64,000 nucleotides of DNA from Limanda limanda (taxonomy: Eukaryota > Chordata > Actinopteri > Pleuronectiformes > Pleuronectidae). A program made the position numbers and the translations under genes. The stretch is from positions 7,977,007 through 8,041,006 of the forward strand of contig NC_083647.1 in NCBI RefSeq assembly GCF_963576545.1, read 5' to 3'. Every line of letters starts with the position of its first letter. Positions within the stretch are counted from its first letter, which is position 1. The notes beneath the pieces were generated by a model. It did no database searches. It was not told the DNA's origin and was given only the letters and a program-made list of their open reading frames with translations. This document shows positions 15,301 to 27,260 of this stretch, piece by piece.

Positions 15301-15600
15301 TTATCATAGTCTTTTTGGTGGAGTCACTATCCAAACACAACCCCAAATGACCATGTCCCCTGCCATATGTGGCCGCTCTTATCTGCCATCCTGTCATCCC
15401 CCTCTCTCTCCGATTTACTGTCATCCCTCATTATTCCTCTTTCTTGTCTCCATCCACCCCCCTCTGACAGTAACATCTGTCATTCTCCTTGCCACCTCCC
15501 CCTATCATCTTCATTCCCCATTTTCTAATTCTTTTCTCCCTTCCCTAAAGGGCACTCATGGTTTTCCTGGTCAAGAAATTGTACTTCCTTTCTGTCGTCT

Positions 15601-15892
15601 TCATTAATGGAAAGGAGACTAAAAAATTAAATCTAAACTAACTTTAAATAAACACAAATATAATGCAAATGAGTTAGGTAAGAGAACCATTTCTTAACTG
15701 GCAACGGCCTGGCCTAGTGACTCAGCACAGCTGCCTTCTTGCCATCACAATCATTAATGGAAAGGAGACTAAAAAATTAAATCTAAACTAACTTTAAATA
15801 AACACAAATATAATGCAATGGAGTTAGGTAAGAGTACCATTTCTTAGCTGGCAACGGCCTGGCCTAGGCACAGCTTCCTTCTTGCCATCACA
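15601..15892. repeat. 150-bp tandem duplication
   Basis: The block starting TCATTAATGGAAAGGAGACT at 15601 is repeated starting at 15751. The period is 150 bp and identity is very high. The second copy lacks a short stretch next to GGCCTAG (TGACTCAG or equivalent), carries a few substitutions, and ends near CTTGCCATCACA at 15892. The near identity shows a recent local duplication. I recognise no gene or transposon in the unit. Confidence 0.95.
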
Positions 15893-16059
15893 GTCGGTGC
15901 CAGGTTAAGTGCAATCTTGCAATAAAAGAGAGCAAACCCAAAACCTGTGCTCAACAGCCCTATCACTAAAGTTGCATTAGAGCTCTAAATCCTACACTTA
16001 AATACTGGGAGAATTAATAAGGTCAAGAAACTGCTCCAAAATATAACCTCCCCATACAA

Positions 16060-16420
16060 TGACTATGTTTACATGGACTGCAATATTGTGATATTTACCC
16101 AATTATGGCATGGTTTCAATAAGATACTGCCATGTAAACAGTATTTTCAGATTTCCTTCATCTAAACCAGGTAATACTAGGAATACGCCATTAGGACATG
16201 TGAAGTATCTTGTGCCCTATTTGGATAAATGCGATGACACATGGGTGGAAACAGGATGGAAAATTCAAAAGGAGTTGTAGCTTTTGCTATAGTAGAAGGA
16301 AAAAATGGTATCGTAAAACATCCAACGTCATGGCATTCTAGACGTAATTGCACGAGTCATACTTGGGCTATCAATTACCATATATTCTGTAAAAGAGACT
16401 TCATCACAAGGTTCTGGTAA
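16060..16420. repeat. Probable fish interspersed repeat with TGTTTACATG ends
   Basis: The stretch begins CTATGTTTACATGGACTGCAATATTG. An inverted counterpart, CATGTAAACAG, follows at about 16131, and ACATGTGAAGTATC near 16197. Later phrases (GGGCTATCAATTACC, TTCTGTAAAAGAGA) also belong, as far as I recall, to a repeat dispersed in fish genomes. The boundaries are approximate and I do not name the family. Confidence 0.4.
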
Positions 16421-16987
16421 AGCATGTTTTCAGTCAACACACATGATTTGCTGAACACATGTGCACTCACAGACACACACAGACTTATTTTCCCCTGCTC
16501 ATCACTGGCTAACAGATGTACGTATGATGACATTATCAGCTGCAGGAAAAGGGACCATCACTTGAGGAGTGAAAGTTCGCAGACTTCTATAGGCTAACGC
16601 TTATTAAAACCATCCTCGTGCATGTCACACTGGGAGATGCAGGAGGAAGTGGGCAGACATTTGTCAATGCTAACTGCTTATAATGACAGACGAGAATCTC
16701 TGTGAAGGCACACATTCAGATAAGTCCCTGGTTACATGCAGTCGCCACAAACACACTGCATTTTGTGTGCACAGCCACACAATGTCGCATGCTCACAGGT
16801 TTCAAGATTCGGACACACCCACAGTCAGATGTGAGCACACACCAGTGTTGTCAGACTCACACTTACTCAAGAGCCCTGAAGCAGAGAGAGGAGCCTGCAG
16901 GCTGCTCCGTGTTTGAAGAGTGTGCAGAGCAGCCGAGTACAGAAAGAGAGACAGGGAAATGAGAAGGAGGCAAAGGAGGGAGGCAGG

Positions 16988-17139
16988 GATAAAAGGAGAT
17001 ACTGCTGCCACTTCTCATTCAGCCCACTACCTCATCGCTTCATCCCCAGCGCCGGGAAGTAGGTCAGTGGAGGAGGAGGAGGAGGAGATGGGGGCGGCAG
17101 TGAGGAGGGAAAGGCTGCTGCTGCTGCTGATGTGTGTAC
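16988..17139 (+). promoter_or_regulatory. Speculative plus-strand promoter and first exon
   Basis: A TATA-like GATAAAAG at 16988 is followed about 100 nt downstream by ATG at 17088 that opens MGAAVRRERLLLLLMCV, a short basic stretch plus a leucine run resembling a signal peptide start. A consensus donor, TAC|GTGAGT, follows at 17140. The order promoter-leader-start-donor is suggestive, but GGA and CTG triplet runs in this patch could create it by chance. No downstream exon was identified, so this is only a candidate. Confidence 0.15.
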
Positions 17140-20100
17140 GTGAGTGTGTACAGGCAAAAGACAGCAGAATAGACTGAAGGAATAATACAGCAATGTGCAG
17201 ATCAGCCTCTCAAACATCTGTGCCTGTGTAATTTCAATACTCTCCCCAACATCTGCCAAAAGAAAGCAATGCTTTTAGAACCAAATACAGAATCGGATAG
17301 AAATTGAGCGCCTGTGTTTCCCCAATCCCTCCTGAATACATGCACTACACTTAAAACACAATACACACACATGGGATAAAAATAACCCTACATCATCCAT
17401 CCACCATCTCTCCACTACTTTTCTATCCAGCGCACTATCCTCCTTGTTTCTCCTCCAACTACAGCTAGCTTGCTTTCTGCTCTAGCTCACCTTTCAATCT
17501 GTCCTCCCCGCCTTACCTTCGCCATTCAAACTACTTTTCTCATCTTTTAATAATACACGGATGGATAAATGCATCCTGGCTCTTTTTGACCAAATGCTGC
17601 CAGCTGGATTCAGACATGGAAAGAAAGGAAGTCAAGAAAAATAAGAAGCAATTATAAAACAAGTAGAGAACACAGACAAGAGGCACCAGATAAAAGATTA
17701 GATCCTTCACGACAATTATGTTTTGTTTCAGGGTCCCACAAGTGGGAACCATTCCTCAATGGTGCTGGATAATGGAGGAGGGCACAGGCAGGCTAACATA
17801 ACCACCTGGCAACGGAGATGGGGCAGCAGTGCTACACTGCCTGCCAGAGTGCATGGTGAGGGTGGGCTCACAACTGGTTGAGCCAATACCAGTGTCGAAT
17901 GTCAAAACAAGCACCAGACCACAATAATCCTTAAGATATCAGGCTTTGTTGATATGGTAACACCTATGAAAACATTGGAACAGCAGGTGCATTTTAATTA
18001 TAGCGCTACCAGTGTCATTCAGGTGAATTAAAAAAACACTGCCTAAGGAGCTTATCTGTAAGAAAGAAGAGCAAATTGCAATTCTGTTAGTTGTGTACAT
18101 CCTCAAATAAACTCTCCATTAAGGCAAGTCGGGAGTAGGATCCTCAATCCTCATTTCCTCAAATTATAACAGGTAACACTGGATGAAAAACACAATATAA
18201 TAGTAATACCCTGACCGTTTTTTGGATCAAAAACCTCTTTTACTGGCAAACATGAGTCCCTGTACAGGATTTTTGGTAACTGAAGACAAAAGTCCTCTGG
18301 AGATGCCAACATTCAGGATAAACTTGCCCGAAAAAGATCTCAACTGTCTCGTTTTGGCACATCTCCCCATATTTTAGGTAGCCATGGTTGTGTACTGGAA
18401 TGTAAAGATCTCATGTGTCCTTTGACTGGGAAGTGAACTACTCACACTCATTAATTTGACATAAAGTTGCTATTCAACCCAGCCATTGGACACACTGGAG
18501 ACATGCCAGCCTTTGGATAGTGTTGCCCCAGACATGCCCTCTCCAACATGCCCTCCCTTTCTACTGACTGCCTGTCTGTCCAATGAATAATGGACCTTCT
18601 CTTCAATTATTTTTCCTCCCTGCAAAACCACTGGCTTTGGGCCAATCACCTGGGACCCTGAAAAAAAACATTCTCTCATGGATCCCATAGGATCCTTGGC
18701 CCACCCACAATCATGCTTCTTCCTTGGGGAGGCCATGTACACATCATACATCTTACCCTGTTAGGGTCAGAGGCCACACTGGACTGCTAATCAGTTACTC
18801 TGACACACACAGTCGTACAAACACACACGTAATTGTTTGTCTCACACTAATTAAATCATTGTATTCATTGAATACTTCTTCAGTCGCCAGGGCTAGCACC
18901 ATGAGATTGATGTTAATAAATACAATATGTGATTGGTCTGAAACAACTGACATGACTAATAGACAAACTACATAGTCAATCATATTGATATAAACACGTA
19001 AAACGCACTGTGCAATAGAAACACACACATGGAATCCTATCCGATGACATCACCCATCTATTCCAGCTCAGTTCGCCGTGGTTAACAGTGAGTTACAACC
19101 TTAACTGACAAATGACCAGAGCTGATATCATTTCACACTACATTTGCATGTGATGCATTCCTGCACTCCTTCTAAAGCACACACACTCCGGTCGGGAGAT
19201 TTCATGAGAAACTGTCTGTCTTCCCAACATGGCCTATACTGGCTTCCCTGTGCAGACCTGGACAATGGGCCAGAGGATTTGGCTTGGACAATTCTGCTAT
19301 GGCCTGAGAGGGTTGGCCAATGCAGGCTAGGATAGTCCTTTCAGTCCCTGCAATGCTGGACTTCCCCCAGCACTGGACAGCATGTGCATCTGATCTTCAA
19401 GGGGACAGTTATTTTTAGCTATGACAGCATGGTCACTCCAAAATATTCATGGCTTACTTGACTGTCACAGGAACAGGAGTAGAATTTTTATTTTCTTTGT
19501 GTGCCATTTCTACAAAATCGATGTCAACTCACAAGTTATGGGTGAGTAACGAAGATAAAGAAGTCGTCTGTGCTCGTATGCCTTCACGCATCTTCCAGGA
19601 AATGAATCAAAAGAGCCCAGAATCAGAAGATCGGAAACCCACCCTTCCCTTTCTACCATTCAGCCAGTCCTCCCTCATTCCTTTGCCTGTGTTCACCCTC
19701 GATCCTTTTCTTGGTGTCCTGAAATCAGATAGGGGAAGCTGTGAAGAGGAAACAGCCAAAAAGTATTCAACTGGTGCTCTAGGAGCATGCCTTCAGTTGG
19801 TGTAATCAGGAGCAAGACTGTCTGCCAGAGGTCATCAGTGCAAACAGCTCATTACGACCATAGTTACATTTATTTTTAGTTGACCCCTAGAGGCTGTAAT
19901 AATTTTGATGTTATCAAGAAGGAAGTAAAGTGCCATAGTATAGTAGCAAGCATCAAAGTCCTCATTCAGAGGAGGTGGAAGGATGGTTCCATAAAGCACA
20001 AGACGATCACAAGAGAGACCGCACTGTTTCCTGTCTGAAACCAACAGTTTCCTTGACCTCTCCATAACCTTAACTGTGTGTTTATTACTGTAGCCATGCC

Positions 20101-20529
20101 AACCTGGTCCTCTTACCATTAGGAATGACTTGTTTTAATGTCTGAGAAGATTCTCAGTCATCCTGCTCAAGCTGAATCATGGGTAACTGGACTTGGTTAT
20201 AGAAACAAGACGTTTCACCTCATCCAAGCGGCTGCTTCAGTTCTTTGTCAACCCAAACCATGACTGCTACATAAACCTAACCATGTGTTAACCATTTTTG
20301 TAGCAAAACAACAAAACATTACAGAATTTCTTTACTGATAGGTCAAGAGGGCATGCAATTGGTCAAGCTGATAGTAAGCATCCTCTGCTGGATCAAAATG
20401 CAAACTACTTCAGACAGTCGGATATGATTGTAGACTGTATAATTTGAATTCAAACAGGTCATTACACCTACATACACTTTGGAATGAGCAAATTTCGAAT
20501 AACAGGTGAGACCCCTAATGATGACAAAG

Positions 20530-21039
20530 GTCTACTACAGGGGTGTCCAAACTTTTTATCCCGAGGGCCACATACAGAAAAAAATACGAAGGTCTGGGCC
20601 ACTCACGCCGCCACGCCCCCCTGCACTGGAGCGGACTGATGACAATCGCGTCGCTCAGGGCGGGGGGCGTAACGGTGTTAACTGAGAAATACAATACAGT
20701 GGGCCATAGTCCACAGTACATTACATTTAGCTGACGCTTTTATCCAAAGCTACTTATATTAAGTGCATTCAAGGGTACCCGAGGGTACAAACCCAGAACA
20801 ACAAGAATCAAGAAAGTACAATTTCTTCAAAAATAGAGCAAAACTACAATAAGTGTGTATAAGTAAGTACCATTTCAGTGCTACTTAATTGTTAGTTTAA
20901 AAAAATAATAATAATAATAATAATTTTTTTTTTTTTTTCTTAATTTTTTTTTTTTAATTTTTTGAGGCGGGCCAATTTAAAATGGATGGCGGGCCGCAGA
21001 TGGCCCGCGGGCCGTAGTTTGGACACCCCTGGTCTACTA
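20530..21039. mobile_element. Non-autonomous hAT (Charlie-like) DNA transposon with target-site duplication
   Basis: The element proper spans 20538-21031 (494 bp). The termini are near-perfect inverted repeats: CAGGGGTGTCCAAACT at the left and AGTTTGGACACCCCTG at the right. Both flanks carry the identical 8-bp GTCTACTA (20530-20537 and 21032-21039), the target-site duplication length typical of hAT transposases. There is no transposase frame, so it must have been mobilised in trans. The interior contains a phrase recurring in fish repeats (ACATTTAGCTGACGCTTTTA near 20724) and an (AAT)n/T-rich tract at about 20900-20960, so an older fragment may be nested inside. The intact duplication and termini argue for a fairly recent insertion into daam2 intron 1. 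Confidence 0.93.
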
Positions 21040-24000
21040 CCATATAAACCTGTGGGATCCCATAAGGCGACTAACGTTGCTATATACAGTCTATGTATGG
21101 GACAGACAATTGAAGTGAAATGATACTTTTAAAACATGAGCATGACTTTAAAGTACATGTTTAAAAAATAACCTTACATTTCTTGTTGCTGTTTATACCA
21201 AGCTTTAACTAAACAATGTGAAAGATGTGTTGCTGAGTTGGTTCCATTAAGCTGCCATATAATAGAGATCCATCACTGTGCTTATCATAAGAAAGAAATT
21301 AGTAAGTCAGACTACCTCAATTTAAATGACCACAGCAACAATTACTATTAATTACTTTAATAGTTCATGGTTAATACTCTTGCTTAAATATTTCCAGACT
21401 TTCTCTGAGGCAAATGCAATCACATTTGGACAAAGAAGTATTTTTCATTTTCTTTTGTTTACAAACAGTTTAGTAAATGCAAGGACGGTCACGTCGCCCT
21501 GGGTTTGCACCATGGTTACTGATCTTGCACAGGAAGAACACAGATATTCTCTTCAGAACAAAAACGGCTCAGGTTGTTAAATGCTCTTCATATCCGTCTA
21601 GCGTCTGTTGTTATTCCAACACTGGGGACTCACTTGCTATGCATCGGTAATTCTAGACAATCTCTTCAAACTGTCTAAGATGTCCACATTGTGTAAATTC
21701 TTGCAAATCAACTTTTGTTTAAATAACACAGAGCAGCCAGATCTCTACCAGCTATAAATGTCAGTCTCTCAATATCACATTAAAACCTTTTAAACTGTCA
21801 ACTCTCTCACAGCCAACATTTGAGAATTCTCAGAAATCTCATAGGCTTATAGCTTCATTCAAAGCAAACATATAAGCACTATTGGTTTTAATGGGACCAT
21901 GAGGCATAGAAACCCACAACACCCATAAAGGGGGAAATGCCTTGACTAAACCACTGGAAAAAGAGGAGGGGGGGTGGTGTTTCCAAACCTCTGGGGATGT
22001 CATTAATAGCCATTTCATTTAGTTTGATTCATTACAATAAGCAACTTCCTGATGCGAGGAACATTCATAATGGCACAGTCCATATGAAGAACCCAGGGGT
22101 TGTTACAACTCTGCTTTTAGACTGAGTGTTATTTTGCCGTGATCAAACACATGCAGCAGTTCCACACTGCAGTGAAAGCCCCAAGTTGCCATCCATGCAC
22201 AGCTGCAGTTTGAAGCAAACTATTATAAACATGTTAAACCCCTTCATACAAGCCACGGACCACAGACACGAGTTGCATGAACAATGGTTGAAATAAGAAC
22301 CCGAGCAGAAGCAGACGACTTGGGTGGAGGGATTAGCAAAAGTTTGCCGGGAAACATTTGGGAGGCCTGGTGCGGTAAAAAGCTGTTTGTGAGACTCTTC
22401 TGTGTTGTTTTTAAGCAGTGCATTTCATTTCTTTTTTTCAGTAGTACTCAGTATAGGTCATCCACATGTTGCTGTTTGGAACCTCAACAATAGAGATGTT
22501 AATGTTGGCTCAGGAAGGAGGTTGTATCAAGTAGAGACCATAACACCAGAAGCACAGACCCACTGCTGACCCACTTTCCCACTGGCCAAGAGGCGCATCT
22601 CCACGAGTCACATCTCGGCTCATCAAACAGACCGGATCACTGGGATAACTACGCTATTAATATTGGGAATAAGAAGAAAGTCGGCCTTGCCACATTCCAC
22701 AGGCCCCAAAAATCCCACATATTAACAGGGCCTCAGAACGAAATCCAATACTTGGCATCCCTTTTGCTCAAACCCAAAAACGCTACCCTGCCGTGTCAAA
22801 TCTTGTTCTTATTTCATATGGGAGGGTCGTGCCAGAGTCGCAAGCTCTTAGTCTAATGGAAGACATGTTATTATATGTGTGGAAAAAAAACTTTTGGCAC
22901 GAGCACAACCTCAGAGCTCAATACAATGACTCTCGAGAGGGAAGGGATGCTGGTCTTCCCAGAGACTCCACATTCTTTATAACACCTTTGAAAGCTTCCC
23001 TAAGGAGGGGATAGACCGTCACCATTAGTGCAGTACACTTAAACTGATGCTGGATATTTTATCTGAGTGGTGAAAGTGGCAACTTTTGCACTTTAAAAAC
23101 AAAAACACTGACTCACGGCTGCGCTTCCATACGCTCTGGTGCTAACAACAAAACTCACTGGTTAGCTCAGCAGTTCAGCGGGAGATGTGTTTGTCAGCTC
23201 GCTATTGTTTAGCTTCTCATGCTTTGCACCGAGGTTTGAATATGTCCATCAATGTCAGCAAGCCGACCAGGGCGCTCCATATTGTGCATTGTTAAGCTAT
23301 TAATCTTGCCTGGGTGAGAGGTCAACAGCTGCAGCGGAGAGGACAGAGGGCTTCTGGGTAATGTCTGGAATGCTCTTCGGGGACAGTTATAGCAACTCAG
23401 ATAGGGGCAGCCCTGTGACATGACCAATATTTTTTTCTAAATAGCCTCCAGTAATACTGCATTGAACTGAGGCACTGTAAAAAACAAAAAAGATATGCTT
23501 ACACATCATAAGCCCAGAAAGTGTGTCACTGGCACAAATACAATGGTGCCATTTGACACACGCTCAGTGTGTGGACTTCCAGTAAAGGAGAGGAACAGCA
23601 GCTTCTCTCCCACAGTCTCCCAGAGTTGTGTCCGTCAGACACTGTAACTACTCTACTGCTAAATACTACATGATGATAATCCCATCAAAAAGATCAGATA
23701 GTTGAATTTAAGCAGCTTTATAGACCTCATCCCCATTTTCCCCCTCTCCGTCCCTATTCTAATGAGGAAGCATTTGAGCTGCCAGTCAGCAGCAGGGCTG
23801 AAGCGATAAAAGGCCGACCGTCGCTCACCAACTCGGCCTCGCACTCCCTCTAATCCTGAGAGAGCAGTTCATGCATCCGTAATGGTCGATAAAATATGAA
23901 AAGCCCTGAGAGCGCTGACGGCAGCAGAGGGTGGGTGTGTGTGGACTCACACACAGTTTGTGTGTGTGAGTCCACAGCTTTTGTTAATGCCTGAACTGAA

Positions 24001-25710
24001 ATTGCACTGAAATTTAGCAATGTCACTCTGCTTGACCCCTAGTGCACGTGAGTGTTTGAGCATTTCCAGCAGACCGGAGGGTAAGCCTTTAATGTGGCGG
24101 AAATGGATACTATCTTGTTCACATCACAAAAAGACATCAAAAGAAACTACACGGCACCATGACTGTAGGAGCTTTTTCACAAAAGATGAGGCATCCCTTT
24201 GGAACATTTTCCACCCATAAACCATCAGGCAAACCCTTAAGCAGGCACCCAAAACCAATTTCACAGGTGGAAATTTGGAGGGGTGGTGCTTGAACTTTCG
24301 CCACCATGGTTTCAACACATGCAAAGGATTTACAGTTTGGATGACAGCCTCTCAACCAGGATATAGGCAATGCTTCCACACAGGAAAGGAGGGCTTCATG
24401 ATTCCTTCAAATGAGGAAGCCAAGGAGATAAGAACAGGGTGTTTATGTTGGTCTGAGCTGCCGCTGAGTATTGGCTTCCCTTGAGGAAAATGTGGAAGGT
24501 CTATTTAAAAAAAAGTGCTGCCAGCATCCCAAGCAAAAGCAGACTGTATTTAGGGGTAAGTTTAAGTCTGATTCCCCCAGTTCCTTATAGGGTTGAGTTG
24601 TTGCTGGGAGGAAATGTAAAGCATATATGGAATGTCTGGCTGCCGGACCACAACTTAGACCAGTGGGCCTTCTGTGTGATTGATGAACATGTATGATTGG
24701 CCCATGACGACGAAAACTAAATAAGCTTGACGCCTTCAATTCCTGACATGCCGTGCATTTCCTTAAGGTTTGGTCCAAGACATCACATGTTTTTTTGGGT
24801 GTAAACCAAATGTGGATTTCACTCGCCTCTAACTCCCTCCTCCGGCACTGCCAAACCCTGATCCATCCTTGAACTCATGGATGGATCATGAAATCACAAT
24901 CTCTTCCAAAGAAAATGAACCTCTGAACAGCCTCAGCTAAAACCGTATCCAAGACTAGCACCAATATGCAAAAAAGCTCTGCTCATATAATGCACCAGCA
25001 CACTCAGGGGTAAAGCAAGGCACGCTGTCAACACAGCCAGAGCAACAGCCCAAATATAAAGACTGCACACATTCTGTTTATGACCTATAAAGCCACCGTA
25101 GTAAAAAAAAAAAACGGACAATAAAATACAGACGTTCACACCAATTACAACCGCAGGAAATATGTGGAAACTTTATCATTTTAGTGGGATTAGTTTCCCC
25201 TGTTGCCCACCAGCTCCTCTCTTGCACAGCTTTCTACAGAGTCTACTGACTAATGTTTATTTTATTGGCTGCAGTAGTCTGTGTTTTCCTGGCTGAGCAG
25301 AGCAGGAGGACGCGGTGCATGGGCAAACTGTGTTCGCACATAAACATCTGTAGCCTGTCGTGTGGAGGGAGCTCCTGCAAGGTGAACAGTGCAACACCGT
25401 ATCAGTATCAAGATCAAATATCTCTCTACTTACCCACTTCAGACGGGCTGCCCTGAGAAATGGATTGTCCCTGAGAAACGTCACCAGCGATGGAAAAATA
25501 AGGATTCTCTCAGTAAAGCAGGTTTAGAAAAAAGGTTTGAAAGTGTTCCTACATCCTCTGGATTTTAACCTCTCATTTGGCCATTTAAAAAAAGTCTGAT
25601 GTTTCCCGGCTAAAGCTGCTGCATTTTTTCTGCTTCCCCTCTCTGAGCTTCTGAGCCGTGCTCAGGATTTCAGCTGACTGTGCTGGGAGCCGAGCTGTTG
25701 ACACTGTCAC

Positions 25711-25790
25711 AGCTCTCGCTCTCTCTCTATCGCTCGCTCTCTCTCTCTCTCTCTCTCTCCCCCGCTCTCTCTTACCCCATCCCTCTCGTG
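25711..25790. repeat. (CT)n polypyrimidine microsatellite
   Basis: This is a CTCTCT-rich tract with a few interruptions (TAT, CGCTCG, CCCCC). It is simple sequence and reads as GAGA-rich on the minus strand. The Ser/Leu-rich and Arg/Glu-rich open frames across it are artefacts. Confidence 0.9.
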
Positions 25791-27164
25791 CTCACTCTCA
25801 TGTTCTGTCTTTAGATCACTTGCCTGCCCACCCTCCCGTTCTGGATTCCGACGAGAGAGCGATGGATTTTCTGTGGAAATACACGCATGTGTACAGTACG
25901 TGTGTCTGCCTGCTGCGTCAGGGCCATGGAAGAGGGCAAGATGAGAGGAAGTGACCCACAGCAACCTGTGCCTCACACCCCTGTCTGCAATCCCTACTCC
26001 ACCCAGTGCATTCCCTCACTGGGCAGACTGTTCATGGGGTGGATATCAGACACAACGCCCAAAAAGGAAACCCCTTTTCCTGTCATGCCTTTTCATCGCC
26101 AACATGCATAAAAGCACACACGCCCATGCAAGCGCACACAAACCAAATATGGGTTCCTCCATTAGGAATTACCCTGTGACCCACACAGGAAAAGGATTTC
26201 CCTGAAGTCCAATCAGTTTTCATTGAGAAGAGGTTGAGACGGGATGCTCGATTGTATAAAGTTCTGATGGCCTTGTCAACTTCACACCATGAGCTGCGTG
26301 TGTTTGTGTGTGTGTATGTGTGTTCGAGTGGGGGGTGGTCAGCAGAAAAGGCCACACCACAGGATCTGTGAAGTGGAATTCAAGTATGTTACCACGACAT
26401 AATGAGGGGTCTTCAAGTGCAAACATTAGCATAAAAATGTCAAGAGTCCTGCTGCACTGACCTGGACGCAGATATGACCCCTGACCCCACAGAGCTCCAA
26501 ACAGATGAGAAAATCAACACCGTGAAATGAAAAACAAGACGTTGTGAAGAAAAACGGAAGTGCAACATTTCCGAGCACTGCACTACCCAAAGGTTATTGA
26601 GGAATTTAAACACCTGCAGCTTTTTTAACTTACATAACTGTGTGTGGACAAAAGGTCTACACGTCAAACACAGAGACCTTAAGACATCACCGGCAATCTC
26701 TGAACCCAAAGCTGATGGATCAATGCAAATTCCATGACGTTTATCTTTTCTCTTTACTGATGAACACTTTGAAGACAAGGGTCAAATGTGAATTGATTTT
26801 AAAGAGCCTCACGCTACACTATTGATTCCTGCTTTGCTTGTATAATGTGCATTTGCTGTAGATAAGGAGCTCCAAACCGTATTTTAGCTACGGAATTTAA
26901 CCTGAAGGACAATATCAGTATCAGGGTATCACAATAAAGTTATAGCAGAAGTTTACTCTCCGTTGTCTGCAGGGTTTCCCCCATCATTATGAGACTTAGG
27001 CAAAGTGTCTACACATTTCAGATTAGCACATAAAACAAATTAATGGACATTTACTATGCTAAGATAGGACCCTTAAATAAGACAATAAAAATGGAGGTGG
27101 TCATATATTTCCAGATTTAACAATAAGGTGTTTAATGATTATGACAGATATTGTTTTTAGAATT

Positions 27165-27260
27165 AAGTCCGGAAAGTGAAGCCAATACAGAATTGGCTGA
27201 AACCTGTATTCTCTCAAATGACCAGCAGAGGGCAACTGCCCTGGTTGCAATAAGAAAGTG
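27165..27260 (+). repeat. Fish interspersed repeat fragment
   Basis: The phrases GGAAAGTGAAGCCAATAC, ATGACCAGCAGAGGGCAACT and CCTGGTTGCAATAAGAAAG are, to my recollection, part of a dispersed fish repeat related to the AAAGTGAAGCC copies elsewhere in the window (for example 33091-33270). Only about 100 bp is recognisable. Confidence 0.4.

Noticed and set aside
25800..25900. Possible plus-strand exon after the (CT)n tract (acceptor-like TCTTTAG, then ATG and a GTACGT donor)
   Set aside because: A CT microsatellite makes any following AG look like an acceptor. The frame codes only about 12 residues and nothing recognisable.
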